Below, piece after piece: positions 1 to 10,834 of a DNA stretch of 64,000 nucleotides. Every line of letters starts with the position of its first letter. The stretch's first letter is position 1. The stretch lies in NCBI GenBank assembly GCA_011033025.1, contig WFMF01000250.1, forward strand, positions 1 to 64,000, read 5' to 3'. The DNA is from Beroe forskalii. Lineage: Eukaryota; Ctenophora; Nuda; Beroida; Beroidae. The notes beneath the pieces were generated by a model that was not told where the DNA came from, ran no database searches, and saw nothing but the letters and a program-made list of their open reading frames with translations. A program made the position numbers and the translations under genes.

Positions 1-474
1 AGGAGAATAATTGCAAACGAATTTAACAAGTACTTTGTATCACTGGCACCTTCCCTCAATAAGGTTTATCTAGATGAGAATGGTCTTAGGATCAATCAGC
101 TCTCGAAATTTACTGACTTTTTACATAATAGCTGTTCTAATACAATCACACTTAGAGAATGTGATGAAGAGGAAATTGAATCAATTATTTCAGAACTGAA
201 GCTGGGCAAGTCCAGTGATATACCAGTGCATGTTATCAAATTCACTGTAGGAATTATTGCACCATATTTAACCCCTTTAATCAATAAATGTATGGACAAT
301 GGTTATTTTCCTGATGAATTAAAAACAGGCAAGATAACCCCTATTTATAAAAAAGACAATGAAGAGCTGCTTGAAAACTACAGACCAGTATCTACTTTGC
401 CTATATTTGGAAAAATTTTTGAGAAGGTAATCTACAGTAGACTCTATCAATTTCTTGAAGATAACAATTTATAA
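1..474 (+). pseudogene. LINE reverse transcriptase fragment
   Basis: The frame is open from the first base to a TAA at 472-474, giving about 157 residues. The block ENYRPVSTLPIFGKIFEK near residues 125-142 matches the N-terminal reverse transcriptase motif of non-LTR retrotransposons (NYRP-S-LP---KI-E). It is preceded by the usual region ending in LKTGKITPIYKK. The palm motifs with the catalytic Asp residues are missing, because the homology stops at residue 157 and unrelated repeat DNA follows. The 5' part lies outside the window. This is a dead, truncated copy of the jockey/CR1/L2-like broad group; I cannot name the clade. Confidence 0.85.
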
Positions 475-680
475 GGTCATTATTTGCAAAAAATGCCATG
501 ATCTGTGCAAAAATTATTTACAAAGGTTTTGATGTTGGAACGTGTTCAGACATGTCCCATGAAGGTCTCCAAAGAGTGTTAAGGTGCTACCCCTTGAGGA
601 AAATCCAGGAGGGCCACGCCCTTTTTTGACCGTGGGAAATTTTGGCAGAAAAATGAAAATCCAGGGTTCATGCAATATAA

Positions 681-1060
681 GGCATGTAGGTACTCTAAAC
701 CTATGTTTTTGGGGACGGGGAATCGATTCCAAACATTACCGAAGCCGCATTTGCCTTTCTTGACCCATTTTCGGCCACGCCCACTTTTTGCGCATGAGAT
801 CTTAGAGGCCAAAATTCATTTTTTAAATTTTTCCAGATATATGGCATGTAGGTACTCCAAACCTATGTTTTTTGGGACGAGGAATCGATTCCAAGCATTA
901 TCTAAGCCGTATTTGGCTTTCTTGGCCCATAATCGACCACGCCCACTTTTTGCGTATGAGTCTTTTTTTGAGCAAAAAGCTATAAATTGAGTGTCTGAAG
1001 ATATATTGCATATGGGTACTCTAAACCTATGTATTTTTGGACGAGGAATCGATTGCAGGC
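681..1060. repeat. Tandem repeat, about 162-165 bp, three copies
   Basis: The phrase GGCATGTAGGTACTC recurs at about 681 and 843, and a diverged form (TGCATATGGGTACTC) at about 1007. Each copy is followed by a GGACGGGGAATCGATT-like block and, in the first two, by a CCACGCCCACTTTTTGCG block. The third copy is the most diverged and runs out near 1110. The small open frame across the copies follows from the repeat and shows no protein signature. Confidence 0.8.
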
Positions 1061-1109
1061 ATTATAGAAGACATGTTTACCTTTCTTGATCCATTTGCAG
1101 CCACTTCCA

Positions 1110-1740
1110 CTTGATTGTGGAAAGTGTGTTGACTTTCAGGCTAAATAAATAAGACATTTGATTCTTCCCAGTTGCTGTACTAACTAAACACTTTTACTTA
1201 GGGATTAGGAATGGATGGAAAGCGAAGATCAATGGCATTGTGGAATATTCCTGTGAAGATGTGATAAAAAGTTTCCTATTTAAAGATTTGGTGTACAGCT
1301 AGGCTTGTCATCATTGGATGTTTCAGATGTATCATGTTCAGATGACATTTGCTAAAAATGATGAGGTGGTCTTATTAATCGTAAGTCCATGCACTCAATG
1401 TGATTTTACAGCCCGATGCACTCAGTGTGATTTTACAGCCCAATCAAGACAAGAAAATGTATTGCATGGTATTTGTTTGATTGTGATTGACAAAATTCGC
1501 TGTTTATTTTTATTTTCAGCACAGCATGTTTCTTCATTGCAACTAGGTTAGGCATTCCGTGTTTGATGGCATTTTGATATCCCGGATATTAGTTCATAAA
1601 AATCATACCATGAAAAATGACTGCTAAATTATATTTTTGCTGATACAATTCTGATAAATTATCATAACTGTAATAATTGTTTATTTCATAAATCAAAATA
1701 TAATTTTCGAAAGTTTTGATACATGCTTTTATCATTTAGC
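1110..1740. other. No gene seen; short direct duplication
   Basis: AT-rich sequence upstream of the zinc-motif exon. A 27-bp direct duplication lies at about 1388-1441 (shared core GTGATTTTACAGCCC). No promoter element or exon could be supported here. Confidence 0.5.
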
Positions 1741-1753
1741 TGAGCATATTACA

Positions 1754-2003
1754 ATGAAGAAGAGAGCCATGCAAGGCTCAAGTTGTGAAAAACGTTCATG
1801 CTTTCTGTGCAAAGAAGAAGATGAACCGGGGAATCTAAAAAAGTTACGAAGTGATGGATTTGACACTCTCATGAAAATCTTTCTAGTTATTGAGAAACCG
1901 TCACAACGAGAAGACTGCAGATCTAAATTCAAGTCTGGTGATGTATGGATTCATCATCAATGCAGAGTAAATTTGAGGAATGAAGCTGAAAGATTATCCA
2001 AGC
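1754..2003 (+). CDS. Exon 1 of an uncharacterised multicopy invertebrate gene family (CxxC...HxxC module)
   Basis: The exon encodes 83 residues starting at ATG 1754. Cys16-x2-Cys19 and His67-x2-Cys70 look like a small zinc-binding module; it has no named domain that I recognise. The donor AGC|gtaagt at 2004 leaves phase 1. The acceptor at 6194 restores the frame exactly, joining to a second segment with SYHQKC (another HxxC). An in-frame acceptor-like TTTAG at 1740 could mean that the true exon begins slightly upstream and that the ATG is internal. The pattern of CxxC front end followed by an LSG--DLIA-EA-YH--C block is one I recall from many uncharacterised proteins of corals, hydrozoans, molluscs and sponges. 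Function is unknown. A mobile-element origin is possible but unproven. Confidence 0.6.
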
Positions 2004-3209
2004 GTAAGTTACCGATAAAATCAAACATCGTAAGTCCAAAATGGCCATTTTGAGATAATCGAAAAAAACTTTTTTATTTCAACACATTGCGTTGAATGAA
2101 AATTTTGTTTGTTAGATCCTTATCTTGATTGATAGGAGGATCTTGTGAAAACATTTTCATCGCATAAAATCGTTCAAAACATCGAAAAAATTCAAAAAAA
2201 TACATTCTTTGCACTATGTCCACGCATGAAAAAACAATAATCAAACAACGTATGTCCATAATTGGACATATGATGTTTGTTCCAATCACAAAGTGCTAAG
2301 GTGTACCAGTCTTATTAAAAAATGTACTGCATAACATCGTATGTCCCTTGTTCGTGATACATTATTAACATAACATGCTCGTATTGACTGAAGGGTATCA
2401 TCCCCTGAGGCCACCGAGGGATATTTGTACCAGCCCTGTGTAGTGGTATAGTGTATCCGCAAAGCTCTGGCTCCATTGGAAGGGTATTGCTACTGAAGGA
2501 GTAGTCTTGCGTTGTCTTATCCTTTGTGACCAATATAAGCACTGATAATTCGGCTTCCATAAAGGATGAGGATCCTTATTTCTCATTGACCAATATCCAT
2601 ATTGCCAAATGATCACGAGTAATATGATTTGTTCAATGGCTCAATTATATTGATAAACGAGTTCTTGAATATTTGATAATTGTGCCATTGTGCGAACATG
2701 GGCGCTTTTGCACTTCTTACTCAAATGTAACATTGTATGGTTTTCAAAAAATTCCACAATACTATTATCCTTTTCGAATTGCACCAAGAACTTACACAAA
2801 TAAAGAACCTTTATGCAATTTTTTCAAATAATAACTGAGGTTTCTGAGGGCTAGAGGGTGCAAGTTTAAAAAGCCAATTAATAAGAATCAGAAGCATCTA
2901 AAAAGTTAACTTAATTCAAATTCTATCATGTTTAATTTTGATTGATTCGTAAGAAAATGCGCCGATAAAATGCCCTTCTGTTAGCTCGTTAAATTCAATT
3001 TTAGAAATTCAAAGCCCTAGACATATGTAATAAGAGTGAATAAATATGTTTGTAAGTTCCTTTTTGTGAAACCAAGTAATATTGAGGCTACTTATAATGA
3101 TGTTCAGGTTTTAATTAGCTTCAGTTACTTCATACTCTATGAACTTAGAAAGCACTAAGATGGGGACTTTTGAAATTCAAGACAGGTCGTGTTTATATAG
3201 GTATTTCAT

Positions 3210-3390
3210 GTATTTTAGAGGCGTAAGACGAACTTGCAGAAAATATTAAAACCCTGCGACAGCAGGGCTTTTTATGATTTAAATGTTGACAGCGAAGCTG
3301 GGGACATTTAAATGATTTAGAGAGCGAGGCGAAGCCGACTAGCCGAGCACTCTAAATCATTTCTGCAGTGAGTTTGAGCCTCTAAAGTAC
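3210..3390. mobile_element. Cloverleaf-type MITE 1 (TIR stem plus three hairpins)
   Basis: Imperfect terminal arms of about 32 bp (GTATTTTAGAGGC... and ...GCCTCTAAAGTAC) enclose three separate hairpins. The first is CCCTGC-gaca-GCAGGG near 3253. The second has arms ATTTAAATGT/ACATTTAAAT and tip AGCGAAGCT, near 3280-3317. The third has arms TGATTTAGAG/CTCTAAATCA and tip GGCGAAGCC, near 3314-3361. No open frame is present. It is nested in the larger TIR element. Confidence 0.7.
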
Positions 3391-4039
3391 TATAGTAGTC
3401 TAATGGAACGAGAAAATCTTTGATTTTCGAGCTTTTAAAGTTATTGCTTAAAAACTGGTTTTTCGGTCATAACTCCGCTTTTGGAACTCAAAAATGAATC
3501 TAAACTTATTAACTTTTAAATCTAAACTTAACTTTTAAATTGCTCTAAACGTGTTGTGAGACTTCTATAATATAGTGCATACATAGGTACCTACTACCTA
3601 CTAAATGCATATTATGCATTTAGTAGGTACCTATGTATGTAATTTCATACTATAGCCTTCAATTATGCCGTTCATATGAGCACATGATTTCCGAAGTTAT
3701 TCGTACTTCCAGGTTTTACTTTCAAGTATTATAAATGGGTAATAAATTAGTAGAGTTATTTCAAAATATAATTTCAAAATAGTACTTATCAAGAATATCA
3801 ATACACATTACACAAGCTCAAATAAATTCAAATAAATAGTACGGTATTTGTCTTAATAGTATTTCTTGTTTTAGAACGTTAGAAAACAACGGAGTAAAAG
3901 CTGAGAACCATTAATCATGCTGGATTTGTGAAGTTCACTAAGTTTTAATTTATACCTACCGACAACATGACATCAAAAAGCTTCAATCTTGAGACTTTCA
4001 TTATCTTAGAATATTATGGAGATTAGACTGTAACCTCCC

Positions 4040-5000
4040 TAGTTCATGTATGGCGACCTTTCCCGTCGCTTACCATAAGTCCACCACAAGCTTACCACAT
4101 GTTTACCATAAGTTTACAATATATGCTCACACTTGAGTGACCATAAGTTTACACCGGCTTCACTATACGTTTACCATAAGCTTGCTATAAGTTTATCATA
4201 ACTTTACAATATGTTTACAATTTACTCTTGAGTTAACCATAACATAAGTTAACAGTATATTTGTCAAAACTTACGAAAAATATACGGTAAAATTATGGTA
4301 AACTATCATGGTTTAAAGTTATGGCTTACTGTACCTATAAGTTTAAAATTTCTGTTTACACTTAATAAAGAAACCATAAGTTAATAAGTTTACACCCCCT
4401 TCACCATGAGCTTACTGTTAGTTTGCTTAAAGTTAACCAGACCATAAGTTATCAACCGTAAGTTAACAATAGTCAATAAACCGCAAATTAGCCAGTTTAC
4501 CATAAGTTCGTAAGTTCAGTTACACTTCATCATAATTTCATCAGTACTTGACCTCGACTTCAAGAGCATCACTTTACACTCTACCTTTACTACTAGGTAA
4601 GTTTACAATTTCCTTAGTTTACCATACGTTTATAGATAAAGAATAGAGAACTTTACACACTGGTGTTGACAAAAAAGTTAACATAAGTTTGCCTACCTAA
4701 ACCATACACCTAAGTTTCTTTTGTTACAAAATAATTTAAAGTTTTGAGCTACAGCTAGAGCCCTCTATAATAGGCTAATGTGAAAGGTAAACTTGAGCGT
4801 GAACTTGAGCGCGAACTTAAGGATAAGTTTAGAAATAAGTTACATGGTAAGCTTATAATTGCAAAGTTAGGGTCAACTCATGTTAAACCTGTGGTAAAAT
4901 TATGGTGAATTGGGACTATACATTCATCCCAATTCAACATACTTTTACCACAAGTTTAACATAAGTCGACCCTAACATAAGTATTTTAATGGGACAGTCA
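4040..5000. repeat. Degenerate 13-mer field (ACCATAAGTTTAC, both orientations)
   Basis: About 1 kb is built from loosely repeated ACCATAAGTTTAC/ACAATATGTTTAC words. Inverted forms such as GTAAACTTATGGT-like words appear towards 4290 and 4780-4930. Spacing is irregular, so this is an eroded minisatellite or a subterminal repeat field of the surrounding element and not a clean array. No coding potential. Confidence 0.6.
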
Positions 5001-5445
5001 CATGTTTAAACTTTTGGACGAATCAGAAAGATGTTTTCCTGCAGTTTTTGATTAAGCCAACTCAGAGTAATGGTAGAAATAACGTGTATAGCAGATACCT
5101 ACTTATTCATTTATGGTGTACGGCTAAACTGGTAACATGGTTTTATTAATAAACTCAAGCAAAGAGAAAGTTGCCGGATAGGCCAATTATATTTCCTTTT
5201 TAAGGTTCGGCCAATTAAAACTGTGGTACCATCATTTATTATACCTTATTAAGTCATCATCCTAGGTTCTCGAAGTCGAAAATAAACTTGTAAACTTATT
5301 GGAGTTTTTTATTTTAAACTTCCATCCGTGCAAGATAAGCTAACAAAGGAAGAATAATGGGCACATTGATTTTCAATAATGCAATATTGTATAATTGTGA
5401 AGTATTTTAAGTACCTACTAGAAGTCTACAAATTGATATTACTAT

Positions 5446-5709
5446 TAGGGGCCATCCATAATGACTTCTGCAAAATTCCATCCTTCCCCCATTGTCCACC
5501 AACGTCTGCAATACCGAAACCCCTTGCCTCCCCCCTCCTAAAATCTGTGAAATTCCTTCTGAAAATTCCTCCTGAAATTACGAAAAAATCTGCCCCAATT
5601 TCCAAAAAACGGAGGTCAGCATTTGCCCAAAAGAACCCTAACCCCTCCCCCTTTGCCTGCATTTACCAGACTGCCCCTGGCCCTCATTGCAGACGTCCTT
5701 TATGGAATG
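5446..5709. mobile_element. MITE of the GGGGCCATCCATAA type
   Basis: The left end TTAGGGGCCATCCATAATGAC and the roughly inverted right end GACGTCCTTTATGGAATG resemble a short non-autonomous element, starting GGGGCCATCCATAA-TGACGT, that I recall from many invertebrate genomes. The interior is pyrimidine-rich (CCCC/CCTCCCC runs). The open frames across it on both strands look like by-products of this composition. Confidence 0.5.
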
Positions 5710-6194
5710 TTGATGACCTCTTTTGAATTTTTTCAACATTTCAGTTTGAAGTGCTAAAATTATGTCATTATACCAGTATTTAACACTAGTCATATGCCTT
5801 AATATTTAGCGTATGTCCATTACAAATGTCAAAATCACAAACATCGTCCATTTTCTTCTGATTCACAAACATTGTATGTCCTAATCAGGACATAAGATGT
5901 TTGTAATTGGACGAAAAAAATGGACATACAAAGCGGTACGCCAAAAACTCCTATTTCTGAATGTTTCTGGGTTCCAAAAATATCACCATCGTGTCCGCCG
6001 TGAAAAACTGGTCTAAAAGGGTCAATAAAAAAAATTTTCGATTTTTGGACATACGATGTTTGATTTTATCGGGTCTGATACACTTTCCTAACCTACTGAC
6101 ATTTTCGGAATTTTATTCATACTCTATTTGTACCCTTAGACAGCAAGAAATTGTGTAAGTAAGAGATCACTTGAATTTGCTATTATATTTTCAG

Positions 6195-6391
6195 TCCGGT
6201 CAATTAGAAACAGACGAGTTGAGACATTACGGATGAAAAATCATCTGATTCAAATTGCAACAAGTCGTGGTGACAGTTGGGGTGTTCATGTTGTATCTAA
6301 GCTAAGTGGTATCAGTGATCTGATTGCCGAAGAAGCGTCCTACCATCAGAAGTGTTTCGTGGAATTTGCCCTATTAAATGAAAATGAGAAG
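6195..6391 (+). CDS. Exon 2 of the uncharacterised multicopy family
   Basis: The acceptor TATTTTCAG at 6194 and the donor AAG|gtttgt at 6392 bound 66 codons. The first codon is completed by the single base left from exon 1, and the exon ends in phase 0. The protein includes SKLSGISDLIAEEASYHQKC, the most recognisable N-terminal block of the family, with an HxxC pair that may complete the zinc site of exon 1. The 386-bp intron that follows holds a MITE and a palindrome. Confidence 0.65.
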
Positions 6392-6435
6392 GTTTGTGAA
6401 TTATCAAGTGAAGCTAAGAAAATAATATCTTATAT

Positions 6436-6607
6436 TATACATTAATCACTACCGCCGTGCTCTAGTCCTGTAATAATGCACGCATCGCGTGCATTATTTT
6501 CAAATACTGCATGAGCAGAGCGAGTGTATTATTTTACTTTAACGCTGAACAAGCGTAACGAGTGAGTCATTAAGGTTAAGAGCCTAAGTGGTTGTGATTA
6601 ATGTATA
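6436..6607. mobile_element. Foldback MITE 2 in intron 2
   Basis: The 18-bp terminal arms TATACATTAATCACTACC and GGTTGTGATTAATGTATA match with one mismatch. Inside are a strong hairpin (AATAATGCACGC-atc-GCGTGCATTATT, 6463-6490) and two weaker stems. It resembles MITEs 1, 3 and 4 in layout but lacks the GCGAAGC tips. It lies wholly inside the intron 6392-6778. Confidence 0.6.
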
Positions 6608-6661
6608 TCATACACGGTACGACTGGTTGAAAATTCATTTTCAACCGTGAAGTATGATAAT
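6606..6661. repeat. Palindrome next to MITE 2
   Basis: Nested arms TATCATAC/GTATGATA and GGTTGAAAAT/ATTTTCAACC surround a two-base centre. The palindrome abuts the right end of MITE 2 and could be a second short foldback element. Confidence 0.55.
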
Positions 6662-6778
6662 GAATGGAATGACTGGGGAGCTATATCTCTAAACTAGGGC
6701 ATTTTCAAAAATGCTCTGCAAGTTGATGCCTTTTTTATACTTTTATCAGTATTTAAACGTTATCAAATCCACTTTCAG

Positions 6779-8538
6779 GTTGGCCGTCCAAAGAAGACTG
6801 AAAAGCACAAGAATTTCACTGCTTTCTGTGAATGGTTTGAAAATGAGATGGACGACCGAGTTTTTACCATGCAAGATTTGTACCATAAGATGTCGCAGGA
6901 CTTCAGTAATGACTCCGAAGATGTTTACACAATTAGATACTTCAAGGACCTGTTGTTGGAAGAATATAGTGACACCATATATGTTTCTAACGAGGAAAGA
7001 AGATGCGATGTAGTCTGTTTTAAAGATACTATGAAGGCTATTATTCGTGATCATGCAAGCAAGATAACTGACTGTGATGAGAATGAAGAGCGAAATTTGA
7101 TCAGCACGGCTGCTCGCCTTCTGCAGAACAGAATTCGATTGGTTAAAATGGACCATACAAAGTATCCAGCATTCCAGGACGTAAAGTCTAGCTGTCCTCA
7201 CGTTCCCAATCTGTTACGTTATTTCCTGAGCTTCTTTTTGAAGAACGAAACTCTACAAGACATCTGGGGTCAAAACTTTGTAAAGGCCCTCCGACCTAAA
7301 TCTGCAGTGATGCCATATCAACTAGGTTTAGCAATACAGCTTGATCATCAATATGGTTCGAGATGGCTCATAGACAAAATGCATTTGTTGAAATTCTGTG
7401 AATCATATAATGAGCTTCAAAATTACAAGTGGAGTTTAATCAAAAAGTTAGCTTTGACCAAGGCTGAACACTTTCAAAGTGATCCACAGTCAATGCCAAC
7501 TGATCAATCAACTGCAGATGAAGAAATTGTCTCACAGAACTCATCAACATGTGATGACGATGAATCTGCAGCCACCTTTTCAATGATCCAAGAGGGTAAC
7601 GATGAAGCTAACACTACAATTGAGGAATTCCTTCATGATCATGAAATAGAAGAAAACTCTCATGTTTTTCAAGGACAGGGTGAACAGTACGTGGCTGATA
7701 ATATAGACATAAAAATGACATCTGTTTATGGCTTGAGGTCACTACATGCAATGGGAAGACTGAAAGTAACACCAAAGACAAATGATGCTTCAAAAAATTT
7801 TCCCGTGATAGATAAGAAACCAGTGACACCAGCAGAAAAATCAGACCTGCTGAATAACTTGGATGTGAAAATAATCTCCTTTCGACCTCAAAAACCGAAT
7901 GGGCTAACTAAGGTTAAATTCCGTCCATTGGCAGAGCTACTGTCAAAATTTCAGTCAGTCCCTTTGTCAATGGGAGACATTGCATGGTTTATAGGATGGG
8001 TGGTGAAAATGAAACTCAATCCTCATAACTTCAACCATCTGCTGTGGAAAGGCTTCATGAAAAGCATACATTTCAATGAGAGTGACCAAGCCATCTCAGA
8101 GATTGAATTCCTGCCAATCGTGAATAGCAACCCTGATGATGATAGCACAGTTTACACAACAATCTTAGAATGCCTGCGTATTTCCACTGATACACCAATG
8201 TTGATCACTTTTGATTTACCCCTCTGGACAAGGGCAATGAGAATTGTTTTGGAAAAAGATTTGCCTGTTATCCCACGTATAGGCGGGTTCCACCAACTTC
8301 TGAGTTTTTGTGGTAGCGTGGGGTACTTGATGACTGGATCGGGAATAGAGGACTGCATCCGAATCATATATCCTGATTGTCCTATTGAGCATATTCTATC
8401 CGGAAAAGATCACTACAGGGCCCTGCGTGTTCATTTTATTATTGATGCAGCACTATGTACTTATTTGTTTTATGATCATTTGACAGATGATGAGTTGGTG
8501 CACGCTGAAGATTATATTTTGAATTGTCGTGAATTCCC
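6779..8538 (+). CDS. Exon 3 (core) of the uncharacterised multicopy family, interrupted by an insertion
   Basis: The acceptor CTTTCAG at 6778 joins in phase 0. The frame stays open for about 587 codons, from VGRPKKTEKHKNFTAF to the insertion. Blocks I recall from homologues are ALRPKSAVMPYQLGLAIQLD followed by GSRWLIDKMHLLKFC, and later PMLITFDLPLW, PRIGGFHQLLSFCGSVGYL, MTGSGIED and HILSGKDHYRALRVH. The middle part (about residues 220-310) is acidic and poorly ordered. No nuclease, polymerase or transposase motif is recognisable. The family frame ends at about ILNCREF, where a GC-rich palindrome starts an inserted block; the last few codons before the TAA at 8555 belong to the insert. The uninterrupted 1.76-kb frame suggests recent activity or recent loss. 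The function and the link to mobile elements are inference. Confidence 0.7.
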
Positions 8539-8654
8539 GCCCTGGCCAGGGCGGTAACCCCCCGCGGTAATAGAAAAGACTGGCCAGGGTTTATATTAGA
8601 GGAACGAGTGTCACAGGGTGATATAATAATAATAAGATATAATAATATAGAACT

Positions 8655-8824
8655 ATAGGTCGAAGGAGTAACCTAATACCACATATATATGTAGTGAGCG
8701 CGAAGCGCGAACTATATATAGACGCATTATTGGCCGAAGCGAAGCTGAGGTCAATAATGGTTTGTTTTGGACGAGGCGAAGCCGAGTTCAAAACAATGTG
8801 GTATTAGGTACTCCTGAGACCTAT
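8655..8824. mobile_element. Cloverleaf-type MITE 3 (TIR stem plus three GCGAAGC hairpins)
   Basis: Thirty-base arms start ATAGGTCGAAGGAGTAACCT and end AGGTACTCCTGAGACCTAT, with a few mismatches. They enclose three hairpins in a row. The first has arms ATATATGTAGT/ACTATATATA and tip GCGAAGCGC. The second has arms CATTATTGGCC/GGTCAATAATG with GCGAAGC near its tip. The third has arms TGTTTTGGAC/GTTCAAAACA and tip GGCGAAGCC. No coding potential. Confidence 0.75.
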
Positions 8825-9170
8825 GGTGATATTACATGGCGAAACCACAAAAATTAACGCGCTAAAAATACGTAATAACGTGAAAAATAGACTTTGACAA
8901 GTAGCATACAGCCGTCAGACAGGTTGGTGTGTAAATTTACATCCGGCCCGGATCAGAACAAATTAGTGCTAAATCGTTGGTGGTGTGTCTTGCACGCATT
9001 TTGCCATCAACCCACAACTGTAAATCTTGATAAAGACGTCACTCTGAACATTTTGTTCATCGTGGAATGTATAAATTCTATTACCACAGAATGCAGATCT
9101 ATGTTTGTCCCATCCAAATTATGCAAATTCGATTGACACTTTACTGAGTTGGTATCATATAAGGGTTATA

Positions 9171-9228
9171 GGTTCGTTTCCAACCCTATAACCCCGGAAA
9201 ATCCGGGGTTATAGGGTCGGAAACGACC
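9171..9228. repeat. Perfect-looking hairpin (CCCTATAACCCCGGA stem)
   Basis: Arms of about 27 bp with one mismatch meet across an AAA loop; the core stem is CCCTATAACCCCGGA/TCCGGGGTTATAGGG. The words GGGTTATAGG and ACCCTATAA recur just outside (9163-9171 and 9239-9271), so the hairpin sits in a small cluster of the same motif. Confidence 0.7.
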
Positions 9229-9399
9229 ACATAACATGGGGTTATAGGGTCTGACCGACCCTATAATATAGAAATACCCCGATGTATATGGTAGCAAATA
9301 AGGGCTTATGAGCCATGTAATAATATATAATATCATGATAATTGGGAGCAAATTTAAAACGATGAGATCTCAAGAACGGGAAATGGTAGAGCCATGATC

Positions 9400-10100
9400 G
9401 AGGTCAGGTTTTGTTGATCTAAGATGGGAAAATGTTATAGGCTATAAGAGAAGTTCTGGTGACGTCATTTTCACGTCACTATGACGTCATCAACTTAGCG
9501 AAATTTTGTTTCTTTTTTTGCGAAAATAGGCTAATTTCGAGCGCATTTTTCACCAAGAAGGAAAGGAGATAGCGGTCTGATTTTTCGGAACAATTTTTAG
9601 CAAATTTAAAGAGCTTTCAGAAAATCATACGGATTATTGGGCTATCTCGATTTTACATCGAGATATACGCGATTTTCTAAGGTACGGTGAAAAATCGATT
9701 TCCAAATTATAGGACAAAAGTTAAATGAGTGAGGTGTCAAGAACTGCAACTTATCTTGAGATGAGACTGGTCAAAGTATGTTGTACTAAGGTGGAATTGT
9801 CTTATAGGCTATATGGGAAGTTGGTTTGAGTCTATTTGGGTGCTGTGATGACGTCATCAAAATCGCGTAAAACCACTAAAATAGCGTATTTTGCGATAGA
9901 ACGCTATTTTGCGCTACTTTGGACATCTCTAACTCAAAGAGTTTTCATTCGGTTATGTTTTACTTTGATATGCTGCTTTAAGACCTTGAGATTTAGCTAT
10001 AAAACGAGTTTCAGAGCGATCGGTCGAAGATTGTTGTCGTGGGAGGCTTCTGAAAATTGAACTGCAAATTGATTGAAATTACGTTTATGACGAAAAATTG
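9400..10100. repeat. Two diverged ~367-bp direct copies with TGACGTCA sites
   Basis: The phrase TTATAGGCTATAAGAGAAG at about 9434 recurs as TTATAGGCTATATGGGAAG at about 9801. Each is followed by a TGACGTCATCAA block (9481 and 9848) and by AT-rich text with GCGAAAATAG/GCGATAGAAC words. The TGACGTCA octamers are CRE/ATF-like, but they probably belong to the repeat consensus and not to a host promoter. Confidence 0.55.
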
Positions 10101-10199
10101 TACTTGAATCCTATTCTGTGATACGATGGTGAACTGATAATGGTTTCTCCATGTCTCGCAGTGAATAGGGATGGGAAATATACGATGGACTAGTAAAGC

Positions 10200-10440
10200 A
10201 CGTGAGTTCACGCGGACGTTTTGTAGAAATTAGGGGATTTGAAGAAATTGATATTTACACGGGATTTTCGACTTGATTACGTTGAAATGAGTTTAAATAC
10301 GACTAATGCACGTGAAATTAGATCTAGTTGCCATATTTCAGCACGTGAGTACACACGGACGTTTTGTAGAAATTAGGGGATTTGAAGAAATTTATGTTTA
10401 CGGGATTTTCGACTTGATTATGTTGAAATGAGTTTAAATA
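10200..10440. repeat. 144-bp direct repeat, two copies
   Basis: CACGTGAGTTCACGCGGACG (10199) and CACGTGAGTACACACGGACG (10343) each begin a near-identical block of about 110 bp. Both blocks contain GATTTTCGACTTGATTA and end GAGTTTAAATACGACTAA. The second runs directly into the 15-bp minisatellite. Confidence 0.75.
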
Positions 10441-10444
10441 CGAC

Positions 10445-10655
10445 TAACGGGGGTCTGAATAGCGGGGTCCGAATAACGGGGGTCCGAATGACGGGGTCCG
10501 AATAACGGGGGTCCGAATAACAGGGGTCCGCATAACGGGGCCCGAATAACGGGGTCGAATAACGGGGGTCCGAATAACGGGGGTCCGAATAACGGGGATC
10601 CGAATAACGGGGGTCCGAATAACGGGGGTCCGAATAACGGGGGTCCGAGTAACAT
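10445..10655. repeat. 15-bp minisatellite CGGGGGTCCGAATAA
   Basis: About 14 units of CGGGGGTCCGAATAA with single-base length variants. Because the unit is a multiple of three, the minus strand reads as pentapeptide repeats in two frames (GPPLF and RYSDP). There is no start context or flanking protein to suggest translation. Confidence 0.85.
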
Positions 10656-10683
10656 GGGTTCAAACTACATACATCTGTCAAGA

Positions 10684-10834
10684 TATCACCACCAAAACCG
10701 TTGGACGGTTGGTCTAGTAACCCCCCGCGGGTTTGGATGTGACAACGGAACCTGAAAAGAGACAAAATGGGCTGATCACATCCAAACCAGCGGGGGGTTA
10801 CTAGACCAACCGTCCAACGGTTTTGGTGGTGATA
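10684..10834. mobile_element. Foldback element, ~65-bp arms
   Basis: TATCACCACCAAAACCGTTG... on the left is mirrored by ...CGGTTTTGGTGGTGATA on the right, with very few mismatches. The arms continue inward through GTAACCCCCCGC and TTTGGATGTGA to a centre of about 20 bases. The right end abuts the resumed family coding frame. Confidence 0.8.

Larger units (their letters stand above)
2012..6072. mobile_element. 4.06-kb element with ~30-bp terminal inverted repeats, filling intron 1
   Basis: The left end reads CCGATAAAATCAAACATCGT followed by AAGTCCAAAA. The right end is its inverse, ...ATACGATGTTTGATTTTATCGG, with one difference in about 30 bases. Further copies of the subterminal motif CGTATGTCC, in both orientations, lie at about 2252-2285, 2336-2348 and 5812-5900, as expected for transposase-binding arrays. 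No transposase frame is visible, so the copy is non-autonomous or dead. It starts 8 bp after the splice donor at 2004. Removing it leaves a normal intron of about 130 bp. I could not identify a target-site duplication. Confidence 0.75.
8539..10834. mobile_element. 2.3-kb composite insertion splitting the family gene
   Basis: The family protein stops at about 8538 and resumes in frame-compatible form at about 10835. The left edge has the perfect palindrome CCGCCCTGGCCAGGGCGG followed by GTAACCCCCCGC. The right edge is a foldback whose arms also contain GTAACCCCCCGC, so both ends share this 12-mer in opposite orientation. Inside are MITE 3, a smaller hairpin, a ~367-bp repeated unit with TGACGTCA sites, a 144-bp direct repeat and a 15-bp minisatellite. 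It is probably several nested insertions; I cannot define a target duplication. Confidence 0.6.

Noticed and set aside
5379-5726. 115-residue Pro-rich frame
   Set aside because: Overlaps a pyrimidine-rich MITE; the opposite strand is open as well.
9481-9860. TGACGTCA sites as CRE/ATF promoter elements
   Set aside because: They recur within a ~367-bp repeat unit inside a nested insertion, with no adjacent gene start.
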